Both the position numbers and the translations under genes were made by a program. The notes under the pieces were generated by a model. The model saw only the letters and a program-made list of their open reading frames with translations, was not told the DNA's origin and did no database searches. From NCBI GenBank assembly GCA_028023455.1, contig JAQFVV010000275.1, positions 930,001 to 994,000 of the forward strand: 64,000 bases of DNA, in the 5' to 3' direction. Below, piece after piece: positions 38,110-50,154 of this stretch. The DNA is from Epiperipatus broadwayi. Taxonomy: Eukaryota > Onychophora > Udeonychophora > Euonychophora > Peripatidae. Every line of letters starts with the position of its first letter. Within the stretch, counting starts at the first letter, position 1.

Positions 38110-41100
38110 AACCAAGCAGCAATAATCTTTAAGGATAGGATCAAGTGCCAAATCATTGGTATTGACATCAGGGGAATTAATTCTCCTGACTGTTTATATG
38201 CGATTAGGCATTTTTTCCATCTTACATCTCATATTTTATTCTTAGGAGAGACCAAATATCACCTAAACTCCAATCCTCACATAATTCTTGAACTTTCAAA
38301 ACTGGGCTTCACTCTTCTGTCTACTAATACATCAGCTGCTGGAGGGGTAGGAATCATCATTAATAACAGGAAACCACCTTCTTCCTATAACGTGCTTTAC
38401 CATGATGCCAATCTCATTGCAATCAAGCTTATATACCAATCTAGTGAATTCATTGCAATATATGTATACTGCCAGAACAACCCATTGACCTATTCTAGAA
38501 TAATACACACCATAAATCTCATCACTGCAAACAACACAGCCACTACAATCCTCTTGGGGGACTTCAACCTGCAATATGATGTGTTCACATGGAAATACCT
38601 TCATCTCTTAACCAGGGGTTTCATAAATGGCAGAGGTTTCTTCGCTGCAGATGCATACTCATTCTATATGAAGAGCTCTAGAACACTGATTGACCTAATG
38701 TTTTACACCTCAGAGCTGCACTACGGTTTGGAAGCCAAGCTTCAACCCGTTCCCTTCTCAGACCATCTTGCCCTGATAGCGTCTCTAGATCTGGACTCCT
38801 ACACTCCCATAGGCTACAATAAAACAATCAGAATTATAACTAAAGCTGCTGCCATGGAAGCTGTTTTCTCAGATGCCTACATATTCTTTGAAAAAATTGA
38901 CATTCTTAACATAAATCCAGAGGAAGCCTGGTTCACCTTCACGGGCATCCTCCAAACCATAATCATACAGCACACCAAAAAACATAAAGGGTCAACAACC
39001 CTTATGAATGAGCTTGATCTGCTACACCATAGGATTAAAAATTTCTCAAGTGATGGTACTATAGACAACCTCCTATTACTTAAAACTCAATACAAGCAGA
39101 AACAAACTGCAATTGCTGAAATAATAGCAACAAAGAATGCTAGGTTATTCTTACCTGGCCAACACTGCTGGACACATGGCTATCTCAGATGGGCTCTAGG
39201 GGCAAGGAAGAAACAAAAAACTCCTTTATCCCTCATCGGTGGTAGCCATACGTCTGGCAACCAAATGCTCATTCAAATAGAGTCATATTTCAAAAACCGC
39301 CTATCAAACTCTGTTACCTACCCCACAAATCAGTGGCATGAGACATCACAAAACAATGAACATGGAATAACAATATCAAACATCAAAAACCGCTTGGCTG
39401 CCCTACCGTCCAATGTCCATCCAGGACTACATGGCATTCAAAGTTCATACTTACACACCTTGAGAATTTCACAGCTCCCATAGTATTAAAACTAATTAAT
39501 CATCTTGCAAACAGCAAAATAACGATCCCCAAACTTTATCCCATAGCGATGGTCCCCTTAAGAAAAACCGGGACACATCTGCTCAATCTAGCATAAGACC
39601 AATCTCCATGACCCCAATTCTGTTAAAGATCATTGAAGGTGTGATCAAGGAGAAAATACAAGATGTTATTCTGGTCAACATTTCCCAGTTGCAATTCACA
39701 AAGAAGGGCTCATCCACACTCTCTGAAATTGGGGGGGGGGTAAAAATTCTCTGTGATCATATCAGATCCAAGAATCTATACAAACCCATTGCTGTTCAGC
39801 TAGACATCTCTGAAGCATTTGATTCAGTAGATGTCAACATCCTGCTCAATTGCCTCTCAGCACTAGACATTCCTACTCAAATCATTCAGATATTGGACAA
39901 TCTACTAAATAACAGATTGGTCCACATTTCCCTGAATAGTTTCTTTACAGATAGTTTTATTCCTTCAAAATCCATACCCCAAGGATCTCCACTTAGTGGT
40001 CTCCTATTATACTCTACTTAAACACCCTTCTTAAACAGATTGAGGCAGAACTTCCAGGAATCTATATACCCCAGCTGAAGAAACACTGTAAAGCATTTGC
40101 CTACATGGATGATGTTCTTGTCACCTTATCCTCCCAAAAATATCTAAAACCTCTCATCCAAATAATAAAATTTTTTTCCGAATCTTCCAAACTTTTCTTC
40201 AACCTCAACAAGTCATCGGCCTGGAAAATCAACACTGGCAAGAAGATATCATCGCCTTTCTCACCCAAAAATTTTTGGGGTTTCCCATATACAAGTCATC
40301 ATGCAAGCCTTGTTGATACAAATACAGAATTCCATCATTGTAGCCACCACCAACACAGTTAAAAACCTTACCAAGGTTTATTTATCACTGCAAGGGAAAA
40401 TCTTTCTCCTCAATATCAAGATAATGGCAAAGATTAGCTACTATCTACCCATAATTAACATGACAAAGACTTTCAATACAAAAATCAACTGAATCTGTGC
40501 ACAGCTGTTGTGGAATGGTAAAACAGCGGCCATAGGAATTGAACGCATGCAGCGACATGGTAAAAATAATGGTATGTCATTGCATGCAATGTTTTCTATA
40601 TATTACTAAAAGTGCCACTCACTGATCCACATCCTACAAAAGAAATTTCTCCAGATTGTAGCGGAATAACCAGTCATTCCATCAGACAGACCTCCACCTT
40701 CAAAGATAAGCTGGCTAAATCAGATACTTAACTACCTTTTCGCTCACAATGGCCACTCTACCCTAGTATTCAGACAAAAAATCTCCATTTGGGATGCTCA
40801 TAGCCTGCTATTTTCCACACAAAACTCTACCATTCCTTACCTTGGTGGTATCAATCAGGTGGTCACCAGGTTTTTCAAGCATCTCAAACTGGAGCCAAGG
40901 TTCCTGGACTTTCTCATAAAAATCAACCTGAATTCACTCCAGACAAACTGGTTCCTGCACTACAGGAGATTCCTCAAGAATATAGATCCTACGTGTCACA
41001 ACTGCCATAGAACCTGTGAAACCTTTGATCATATGATAAATGATTGCCCAGCATATAACAAAATCAGAACTTTCATTACTTACCACTGCCACATTTCCCT

Positions 41101-41179
41101 GAACAAAATCTTAAATATTAAATGCTGCTTCCTGTCCAGGGATTATGTCACCACAAGACTCTCAACCTTTCTCACTTAG
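38110..41179 (+). pseudogene. LINE ORF2 (endonuclease-reverse transcriptase), broken
   Basis: The endonuclease nicks the target and the reverse transcriptase copies the RNA there. Endonuclease motifs: Asn in RGINSP (38179), GET (38245), LLGDFN (38551-38568), SRTLIDLMF (38680) and FSDH (38755-38766). Reverse transcriptase motifs: QLDISEAFDSV (about 39796-39830), IPQGSPLSG (about 39973-39999) and AYMDDV (40099-40116), with Met where LINEs usually have Ala. The C-terminal CHNC...H...C motif is at 40994-41048. Frame 1 serves 38110-39483 and about 40022-40290; frame 2 serves 39608-40021 and 40301-41179. So there are at least three frameshifts plus a stop near 40496. A run of ten G at 39731-39740 lies in the coding part. 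Confidence 0.88.
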
Positions 41180-41440
41180 ATGTCACAACAAATTTACCTT
41201 TCCTCATCTCAAGCCTGAAGACACATTCATTTCCAAGCTAAAGGAATTTCGCCATAAGGACAGAATAATCTCATCCAGATTTTTATTTGACAACACGTGG
41301 AGCCTGATTAAGCTGGATTAACAAGACCAGTAACCACATCAGAACATTTAGCTGCCTGACTAACATGGATAACTATTATTTTTGATTTACAATTGTATCA
41401 TTATTACATATGGTTTTTCAATAAAATTATTTATAAATAA

Positions 41441-41456
41441 AACAAATAAAATATGT
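41441..41456. repeat. LINE target-site duplication, right
   Basis: AACAAATAAAATATGT, identical to 34144-34159. Confidence 0.88.
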
Positions 41457-41602
41457 TGAAGATAAAATTTAAAATCACATAATTTTAAAATATAGCTGAA
41501 TATGTGTGCTATATCCTATAAAACTTTTAAATAACTTTATAAAATAAAATTTAGTATTAATTTTGCAAAGGGTCCTTTGAAGTGGATAAAGCCTCCAGTT
41601 CA

Positions 41603-42250
41603 ATATATATGTCCATTAGAAACCAGTCAACAATTAGACAATCCCAATATAGATAACAATCAACAATCTCAAACTGCTATCAAAACACATCATTAGATTA
41701 AATTAAGCAAGCATCATTGGACATCCTAGTAGTTATCTTGATTGGCTCAACTGCTTGTTGAAGTTTTTTGTAATTCATGTTGAGCAGCAAAAAGCAAAGA
41801 CCAAAATTATTTTTTGCATCTGCCTATTTATATGATGAGAAAACTTTGCAAAACACTTTTTTTAAACAAGTCAATAGTTATTTTAATTACCTATGTTTAC
41901 AAAATTTTTCAGATAAGTAAGCAGCATGATAACTCTAGCTATCATAATTCCTAAAAATATGTATAATTGACATTTTAAAATATTTTCAAAACATGAAACA
42001 AAGGGTTAAAAAATCAGCTTTCCAAGAATTTTAATTAATAATAAGCTATTAGAGCAAAATTTTCTTAGTTAGTATTTATGTTTCTAAGCATAATTTTAAA
42101 ACAAATTGATTTAATTAAAATAAATTATCTCAATTTTATTTTAAGCACAGATCTTTATCGATGCTTGGTATGCTTATAATAGAAATTAAATTTGATAAAA
42201 AAATATAAATTGAATTTGTGAAACCTGAATTTTAATTTTCGATTACTTTT
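41603..42250 (+). repeat. Repeat R2 copy A, part 3
   Basis: Collinear with about 60330-60900 of copy B: TAATTCATGTTG, TTGACATTTTAAAAT, TAATAGAAA and AATTGAATTTGTGAAAC against ATTGAATTTGTAAAATG. It closes copy A, which is therefore stretched over 16 kb by later insertions. Confidence 0.78.
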
Positions 42251-42650
42251 ATTTTTTAAATATAAATTATATAGAGATAAGATTATCTATAAGATTATCT
42301 ATTTCAAACTGCCTTGGCTAGGCTAAAAAATAAATAAAATAAAATTTCTTATTAATGTTAATGTTGAAATTTAAGAATCAGTCATTTTTTTAAAAAATAT
42401 TCAAATTATCTAAAAATTATTTACTTCTATTTATTTTGGATGTGTTTTCAAACACGAATTTTCTTACACTTTGGTTTTCTATTTTGAGTCATATATCAGC
42501 TTTCTCAGCAGATAAATTCTTATGTGGTGGTTCTTTTTTGATTTTACATTTTCAACATTGTTATATAATGTTATTTTTTAGCTAGATAATTGAAAAACTA
42601 ATTTAAGCTATTCTTCATCTTCATTCTCTTTTTCAAGTTCATCTATAGAT
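42251..42650. other. AT-rich spacer, nothing recognised
   Basis: No open frame or second copy recognised. Confidence 0.45.
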
Positions 42651-42660
42651 TTTTAATACT

Positions 42661-43940
42661 CTATTTGTAAACAATGTTTTCCTTTAAGAAAGCATCAAAA
42701 ACCTCATCAGAAAATATGTATTTTTTAAGTGGCTGGGCAAAACTAGTCTTATAACATAATGTCACTATTTGTTGGACTGTGGCACATTTCTTTACCATCT
42801 TTGTTCTGGATAATGGTTCTGTTAAAAGTTTTATTTGAAGGCTTGAATTTAATGTTGATATGGGAAGATATTCCAAAAAATAACTTTGTTGCTCATACTG
42901 TAGTCTTTGTGCTATGTATTTAATATTGTTTGAATTTTTCAACCAAAACATTAATATAATCATTCATCACATCAAATTCAATACTATGAATTTTAATGAT
43001 GTCAACAACTGTAAAAATAATGAAAATGGCTGATAAAACCATAACCCTGCTTTTTATATGAAGTAAATTTCCTTTGAGCACACAAAATTTCTCTATTAGT
43101 TACGTCAATAAATAATGTATTAATATTTTGGAATTCTTGTTTATTCCACTGCATTTCAACCTCTAAATCATCACAAACACATTCCATGTGATCATGATTT
43201 ACATTTATTTGTTTTATTAAATCTGGAATTTGTTGTTTCAAATTTTGTTTTCATTTTTATCTTTATTTCACTTGTCTTGGTTCATTTTCTACTACTTGTT
43301 CTTTTTCAACTTCTACATCGTGAATTGAGTGTTGTACATGCTCTTCTTTTTTATTTTCCTACTTTTCCTCTAAATGCTTTTCTCCATTGATATCTTGTTT
43401 GTGTTCTTCAATAAGATTATTATTATGTTTATTAACTTCCTGTTTGTCAGTAACATTTTTAATATCATCTCGTAAATCTTTATTCACTCTAAGCTGTTGA
43501 ATATTGTTTTTCATTTCATCCTCCATCATATTTGTATTCTCTTGTTGTATTTTTTTTTATTTGAAACAATATCACTTTCAGTGACTTTCACTCAATTACT
43601 TTCAACATTGTAATGTTATCCTTTTTCTTTTCTATTTGAGCTGTTTTTTCCTCCATCTATCATCATTCCTATTCATTCTTTGGAGACTTCACTGTATTAT
43701 TTTTCTACTGAGTGAATATAATGTTCAAATTGTTTTTTTTGTTTCTTGTTGGATTTGTTTTATTTTTTTTTATTGAACATTGATTTTTTTATCCAACTTT
43801 TACTTTAGAAAGAGCTGATTTTATTTAATTTCTTGCATCATTTTATTCCTCTTTTATTTCTTATAATCAGCACTTATTTTGTTTAAACATTTTCTTTATC
43901 ATCTTCACAAACATTTCTGTACCCAAGTGCTTGTCTTGTT
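42661..43940 (-). pseudogene. Decayed minus-strand Lys/Glu-rich coding remnant, possibly retroelement gag
   Basis: The plus strand is strongly rich in T and C here, so the minus strand reads as Lys, Glu, Gln and Asn rich. Two open pieces remain: 43241-43002 (79 codons, with DLEVEMQWNKQEFQNINTLF) and 42963-42661 (100 codons, with FSDEVFDAFLKENIVYK). Upstream on the minus strand (43940-43260) the Lys/Glu-rich reading continues but is full of stops. Composition and orientation recall the coiled-coil, gag-like ORF at 48076-47669, so an old retroelement gag region is possible. I found no diagnostic motif, and a decayed host gene cannot be excluded. Confidence 0.3.
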
Positions 43941-44122
43941 TTTCAATTATCTGTGAATTTTTAAATGTTACAGTGCTTCTCATGACACCCTGTCAGGTTC
44001 TGGACTTATTCTACTTTGAGTTTCTGATTCCATGTTATATATATAGAGAGAAAATTACTTTTATATTCCCATATTATGTAAAAGTTTATCTTTTAAATAT
44101 ATTATACTTTTTGCTTCTACTT

Positions 44123-44127
<5 letters not shown>

Positions 44128-44152
<25 letters not shown>
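44128..44152. repeat. (TA)n microsatellite
   Basis: About 25 bp of alternating TA, flanked by TTTATTT and AAATAAA, which can fold back. Confidence 0.95.
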
Positions 44153-44158
<6 letters not shown>

Positions 44159-44526
44159 AAGTATTTTATATATCAAGAAGTAAGGGTACAATATATATAT
44201 TAATGCCAAACTTTATTCGAAAGCATTTCATCACACTTTCAAAAATGTCACTTCTCTTGCATTATCCAATTACTTTTGATATTATTTTATGTTATTATTT
44301 TTTGAGCCAGATTTTCAATTAAATATAGTTATATGTTTTGCTAATTGGTTTTTAATTTCTCAGATTGGGTGCCAAAAATTAACAAATATTCTATGTAATG
44401 GATAGTAGGTACATCAATATCTAACACTAGAAAGTGCCACTAAACTTATTATCTAGAATATGAAAGTTTATTGCTAAGTATTGTAACCATACATGTTTCA
44501 TGGCATATAATATAGTAGTATGTATG

Positions 44527-44552
44527 CATATATATATATATATATATATATA
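44527..44552. repeat. (TA)n target of the LTR retrotransposon
   Basis: About 26 bp of TA ending exactly at the TGTACC start of the LTR at 44553. TATA or ATAT is the likely target duplication. Confidence 0.9.
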
Positions 44553-46254
44553 TGTACCGGGTTTGCTCCGCAGAAGATCTTACTTACCCTGCAAATGTTT
44601 TGGATGGTTTCAAACTTCTTTATAGATACATTTATAATCTTATTTAATTATAAATGTTACGTGAACAAACTGGCACGTTCGAGCAAAGTGGGAAATATTA
44701 TTGATAGCTTTAACTATCAACAATACCCACGATCAGATCATGGCCCACCTTGGCTTCTAGATTTAAACCCCTACTATCCAAACACTTTATTTGTTTCGGA
44801 GTAAACCATGGGCACCAGCTAGTCTAAGACTAATGTATTCAGACAGTAGGCTCATAATCCAGTGCTCGAAACAATCCCTAAAACTAGCTCAGTCTAATTT
44901 TAATTCAATAACAAAATATTGTTTATTAGTGGTGAAAGAATTGATAAAAGATTGATAAAAAATTGGTAAAAAGAATTGACCGACAAAATAAGACTTAAAT
45001 TTAAAGACAATTTATTTAATTAACACTAATTATACTAAATTTAAATATTTTATAAATCTCATTTAATTAATAACACTGATATAATGATCATGCACATATT
45101 AACTCATACACTCACATATATAATAATAAAGCATTAAATAGTATTTGAAATTTAACACACAAATTAATAGTTCATTTTTATGCTATAGAGTTCATATAAT
45201 TTGGCTCTTGGAGGATTCACGAATGTGATGGCTATTTAGGAAAGAATATAAGAAAAAAAATGTTATTTACCTAGGATTTTGAACGTGCTGTTTGCTGCTT
45301 CTAATGAGATATCTCTAACCGGTTAGATTTGAAGTTTTTTGAGGAGGTTTCATTCTTATTCATCGGTATTATTCTTGGAAACAATTAGATATTGACGGAG
45401 AATCTTCAAGCTGTTACGAAGACATTATTTTCACGGACAGATCTGGACTTAGGATAGAGACAGCTGCATGTTTTCGATGGCAACTAACACTGCATTTCTA
45501 ACTGAATGAACTGAATTCAACTCTATGCAACTGACTTGACTGAACAGTTTTCTGAACTGAGTGTCTGATAAAATTTTGGCTATTTATATATGATGTGTGT
45601 TTTCATTTTGATATCCCCCGGCAATATCTGTTGTCGAAATTCCTTTGATGATGTCATGTTTTTGAAGATCGTTTAATTAGTAGTAGCCATGCAAATGTGT
45701 TGTTTTATTTTTTTTGATTCAATAATTAGTAGCCACAACTGAACTTGTTGTTTTATATTTTTGATTTTCATTTATTTTTTTAACAATTATTTCACATCCA
45801 TTATTTACCATCGCACATGTATATCCTACTAACAAACTTATTTTAATCATTTATGCACATATAATTCATCTAGACTCATTACTAGTTTTAAGATTATCTT
45901 TTTCCTAGCTTAAACAAAAAGAGATTTATATTTTAACTTGAAAATCAACTTTTAATTTTTTATAACTTTCATGAACAATATTTTCTTTAACTAACAACAA
46001 TGATAACAAGAATTTTTTACTTATTTGAAAACCAACTTCTTTTAATTTGATGTTTTAAAGCGAACCCCCTTCCCACTTTTAATTAATTGTTTTTAACTTT
46101 TATTTCAAAAACACTTAGACATTTACGTTTTCAAAACAAACTGCAATAAAACTCCTAAACTTTTAAATATGTATTCTTTTAATGAATAATTTTTGTTTTA
46201 ATAATTTTTTTTTCTAAACCAAATTATTATGTGCCAATTTATTGAATTGGTACA
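44553..46254 (-). repeat. LTR, 3' copy in element orientation
   Basis: 1,702 bp from TGTACC to GGTACA. Matches 48444-50143 along its whole length with scattered differences, for example GGGTTTGCTCCGCAG here against AGATTCACTCCATAG there. Confidence 0.88.
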
Positions 46255-46257
46255 TTA

Positions 46258-46271
46258 GACCACCCTTCCTT
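46258..46271 (-). other. Polypurine tract
   Basis: On the minus strand AAAGGAAGGGTGG lies four bases before the LTR start. This is the expected place for the plus-strand primer of reverse transcription. Confidence 0.6.
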
Positions 46272-47668
46272 TGAGAGTAAAATGCATCATTTTTGACCAT
46301 TTTATCTCTGACAACTTTAATTCTTAATTGTAAATATTTATTAATTTTCTAAGTTTGCTTTTTTAATCTTTTTACTTTACATACTAAGGGCAATCTGTTT
46401 TCACTATCCTTTCCTTCTATCTATGCCGAATACATTGCTCACAATGATCTAAATCCTGGATAATGATCACAGGGACAAACTAATTTTGTGGCACGGATCT
46501 TTTGGAAATGAAGCGGATGCAGATTTGCTGACTTATACAGATGAAAATTCGAAGCTTCATTTGCCGGGTTTCTACCGGACTTGGAAAAAGAAAGGGTCAC
46601 TGTGAATGGCAGGAATTCTCACTGTCCATTTTCATCTTACGCTTTGGAAATGAGCTATGGGGTATGGGGATTCTCCCCCGAAAAAGTGACTTGCGGCTTA
46701 TGCTTGATTGTTCCCAGTGTGCATTTTAAAAGAAGAATGATCCCTGATAAGTCCATTATGGGTGCTAAATTTTATCCAGTCAGCAGTTTTAACTTATCCT
46801 TAACTAAAACATTTTTATACTACCCTCATCCCTTTAGTGTCGAACCCTTATACATTCCTAATATAACTTAGATTGACTTTCATTTATATTATTTATCACT
46901 AATTCTACAATATTATTTTCAAACCCTTACGAACATTATTCTAAATATTTATTTACATTAATCTTATAATATTATCTTTAAACCAATACTTTAACTTCTT
47001 CATTTATCATGCGTGTATTCCCAAAAAAATCTATTAGTTTATTACGAGTCATTCTTTATTATTATTTACTACAGATATATTACACTTATTTATTTAACTT
47101 GATTTTATCACTTTTATTTTAACTATTTGACCTACTTATTTATTTATGAACATTTTTCTTAATTAATATGTGCGTGGAGAGAAAAAAATCTTTTATTTTA
47201 CAAAGCCTCCATTATTATTATTTCTTTCAAACATATTATTTATTATTAGTCATTTATTTTTTAATTTATTATTTTAGTTTGAAATAGATGTTTCAGATTT
47301 AAATCTATCAAATTATTTACATTAGAATAATCATATTCATGCTCATTGTCCATTTCTGGTTCTTATTATTTTTGTTTACTTTAATACTCCGTCCAATTAC
47401 TAACTTTTAAACTTTGTCAGGCAGATCTTTCTTTCTACATAATAACTCTATAATATAAACTAACTTTCCTCTCTTATCTATCCCGCTCTTATAATTTATT
47501 ATTTTATCTCTTTTATGCTCTGTTCTATTTTCAACTTTGCAAATCAGAAAACCTTGATACCTAGCACAACTCCATATTATTTTAATATTAGAATATTTTT
47601 TTCTACGCTTTTTTTTAAATCTGTTTTTAAATCTATAAACATGAACATTTACTTTAAAGCTTTTATTT
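46272..47668. other. Interior of the LTR element, non-coding
   Basis: AT-rich interior with no pol-like sequence. Overlapping plus-strand frames at 46541-46871 have a more balanced base composition but run against the element and show no known domain. They could be part of an older insertion or a captured fragment. Confidence 0.4.
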
Positions 47669-48076
47669 TTAATTCTTTATAAAAACTCTTTTACACTCTT
47701 CTACTTTGAACTTATATCTCTGTTCTAATTCTTGGTCTACATTTGTTTCTACTTTATCTGTCACAACGCTATCTGATTCTAATTCAATTTCTACCTTTTT
47801 CATGACCTCAACTTCCTTACTTTCTTTAACTAAATCTACCTTTATAATTTCTTGGTTCTTCTCTACCTTTACTGTTGTCTCACATGTTATTTCTTTTAGT
47901 TCTGCTCTGAGTTCCTTAATTTCTTTAACCTGACTAATTTCTTCCTTCAATTCTGCTTTGAGTTTTAACTGGCTTTGTTTAAATTTCTGACACAATTCTT
48001 CTTTGAACTCTTGCATCATATTCATCATCAATTTCATCATCATCTGTGTCTCAGATATTTCTTTTTCTTTTTCCAT
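47669..48076 (-). CDS. Coiled-coil, gag-like ORF of the LTR element
   Basis: 135 codons, starting at the ATG at 48076, about 350 bp after the primer site. The protein is rich in Lys, Glu and Gln with heptad-like spacing (EFKEELCQKFKQSQLKLKAE, LRAELKEITCETTVKVEKNQ) and should form a coiled coil. Gag proteins of several gypsy-type elements begin with such a segment. There is no capsid or zinc knuckle, so it is either a remnant or a minimal gag. It is the only open frame of note in the element. Confidence 0.5.
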   Translation of the reverse strand: MEKEKEISETQMMMKLMMNMMQEFKEELCQKFKQSQLKLKAELKEEISQVKEIKELRAELKEITCETTVKVEKNQEIIKVDLVKESKEVEVMKKVEIELESDSVVTDKVETNVDQELEQRYKFKVEECKRVFIKN

Positions 48077-48410
48077 TTTTAAAATAATATTTTATTTCAC
48101 TAAATTTAATATACAACTTATTTATTTCTTTAAAAACACACACGGTTAACTCCACCCCTTTGTCCTTTTCTCTACCCATTCCTAATGCTTTAACACCACC
48201 CAAAACATCTAACTGTCTCTGATTTGATAGAATGATTTATTTTAACTAACATAAATAGCATAAATCTCTTTTCATTTAAAGAAAAAAAATTTTCGGTCAA
48301 TTCTTTTTTTTTAAATTAAAATTTAAATCACTTTAACATACGTAATTTAGCTTTTGTATAAAATTTTTATTTTTAAACAAGAAACAAAGAATTTAATTAC
48401 TATTGTTCTT

Positions 48411-48443
48411 TAGGTCCAGCCCCAAGTTGGGAATAGCCATTTA
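48411..48443 (-). other. Primer binding site resembling tRNA-Lys
   Basis: Minus strand directly after the LTR reads TGGCTATTCCCAACTTGGGG and continues GCTGGACC. The known PBS for tRNA-Lys (as in gypsy elements) is TGGCGCCCAACGTGGGGC. The match is good across CCCAAC-TGGGGC, with a 3-4 base difference after TGGC. The identity of the tRNA is inferred. Confidence 0.55.
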
Positions 48444-50143
48444 TGTACCAGATTCACTCCATAGAAGATCTTACTTACCTTGCAAATGTTTTGGCTGGTT
48501 TCAAACTTCTTTATAGATACATTTATAATCTTATTTAATTATAAATGTTACGTGAATGAACCAGCACGTTCGAGCAAAGTTGGAAATATTATTGATAGCT
48601 TTAATTATCAACAATACCCATGATCAGATCATGGTCCACCTCGGCTGCTAGATTCAAACCCCTACTATCCAAACACTTTATTTGTTTCAGAGTAAACCCC
48701 GGGTGCCAGCTAGTGTAAGACTAATGTATTCAGACAGTAGGCTCATAATCCAGTGCTCGAAACAATCCCTAAAACTAACTCAGGCTAATTTTGATTTAAT
48801 AACAAAATATTTAATTAGTGGTGAAAGAATTGATAAAAGATTGGTAAAAGAATTGGTAAAAAGAATTGACCGACAAAATAAGACTTAAGTTTAAAGACAA
48901 TTTATTTAATTAACACTATTATACTAAATATAAATATTTTATAAATCTCATTTAATTAATAACACTGATATAATGATCATGCACATATTAACTCATACAT
49001 TCACATATATAATAATAAAGCATTAAATAGTATTTGAAATTTAACACACAAATTAATAGTTCATTTTTTATGTGCTATAGAGTTCATATAATTTGGCTCT
49101 TGGAGGATTCACGAATGCGATGGATACTTAGGAAAGAATATAAGAAAAAAATGTTATTTACCTAGGATTTTAAACTTGCTGTTTGCTGCTTCTAATGTGA
49201 TATCTTTAACAGGTTAGATTCAAAGTTTCTTGAGGAGGTTTCATTCTTATTCATCGGTATTATTCCTGGAAACAATTAGATATTGATGGAGATTCTTCAA
49301 GCTGTTATGAAGACATTATTTTCACGGACAGATCTGGACTTAGTATAGAGACAGCCACATGTTTCTGATGGCAACTAGCACTGCATTTTTAACTGAATGA
49401 ATTGAAGTCAACTCTATGCAACTGACTTGACTGAACATTTTTCTGAACTGATTGTCTGAAAAAAATTTGGCTATTTATATATGACGCATGTTTTCATTTT
49501 GATATCCCCCAGTAATATCTGTTGTCAAAATTCCTTTAATAATCTCATGTTTTTGAAAATCATTTAATTAGTAGTAGCCATGCAAATGTGTTGTTTTATT
49601 TATTTTTTTGATTCAATAATTAATAGCCACCACTGAACTTGTTTTATATTTTTGATTTTCATTTATTTTTTAACAATTATTACACATCCATTATTTACCA
49701 TCTCATATATATATCCTACTAACAAACTTATATTAATCATTTACACACATATAATTCATCTAGACTCATTACTAGTTTTAAGATTATCTTTTTCTCTAGC
49801 TTAAATAAAAAGAGATTTATATTTTAACTTGAAAATCAACTTTTAATTTCTTATAACTTTCATGAACAATATTTTCTTTAACTAGCAACAATGATAACAG
49901 GAATTCTTTACTTATTTGAAAACCAACTTCTTTTAATTTGACATTTTAAAGCTAACCCCTTCCCACTTTTAATTAATTGTTTTTAACTTTTATTTTAAAA
50001 ACACTTAGACTTTTACGTTTTCGAAACAAACTGCAATAAAACTTCTAAACTTTTAAATATGTATTCTTTTAACAAATAATTTTTGTTTTAATAATTTTTT
50101 TTTCTAAACAAAATTATTATATGCCAATTTATTGAATTGGTAC
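48444..50143 (-). repeat. LTR, 5' copy in element orientation
   Basis: Direct repeat of 44553-46254. The outer end reads GGTAC and then TATATA, so the last A of GGTACA is lost or changed at the junction with the TA tract. Confidence 0.88.
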
Positions 50144-50154
50144 TATATATATAT

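Larger units (their letters stand above)
34160..41440 (+). mobile_element. Full-length, inactivated LINE (non-LTR retrotransposon), 7.3 kb
   Basis: A complete two-ORF non-LTR element. It has a 5' leader starting ACGCCACCTATG, a 47-bp tandem repeat, a very long ORF1 with CCHC zinc knuckles, an ORF2 with apurinic-type endonuclease, reverse transcriptase and C-terminal cysteine motif, and a 3' end of A/T-rich AATAAA-type repeats. An exact 16-bp duplication flanks it, so it is not 5' truncated. Both ORFs carry stops and frameshifts. The two-ORF layout, ORF1 with zinc knuckles and the C-terminal C-x2-C-x8-H-x4-C motif point to the L1/Tx1-like side of the LINE tree; the clade is tentative. It sits inside the element at 32337-41602. 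Confidence 0.9.
32337..41602 (+). mobile_element. TG...CA element E3, split by a full-length LINE
   Basis: Starts TGTAACCGTCACTCAATC at 32337 and ends CCTCCAGTTCA at 41602, flanked by ATAT at 32333-32336 and 41603-41606. The unfilled site is seen in R2 copy B at about 60327-60336 (TAATATATATGAAG). Without the LINE and one copy of its target duplication (34160-41456) the element is about 2.0 kb. No protein frame was recognised in its own sequence. It belongs by its ends to the group of TG...CA elements here, but the interior does not match E1 or E2 clearly. Confidence 0.72.
44553..50143 (-). mobile_element. LTR retrotransposon with minimal coding content (TR-GAG/LARD-like), 5.6 kb
   Basis: Two direct repeats of 1.7 kb enclose a 2.2-kb interior. 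On the minus strand the order is LTR (50143-48444), primer-binding-site-like stretch, coiled-coil ORF, AT-rich non-coding DNA, polypurine tract, LTR (46254-44553). The LTR ends are TGTACC...GGTACA, and the insertion is in a TA tract. I found no protease, reverse transcriptase or integrase, so it would have depended on enzymes from a related element. The gypsy superfamily is inferred from the tRNA-Lys-like primer site and TATA target. Many substitutions between the two LTRs show that the insertion is not recent. Confidence 0.82.

Noticed and set aside
47706-47933. Plus-strand Ser/Thr-rich frame
   Set aside because: It is the shadow of the minus-strand coiled-coil ORF at 47669-48076.
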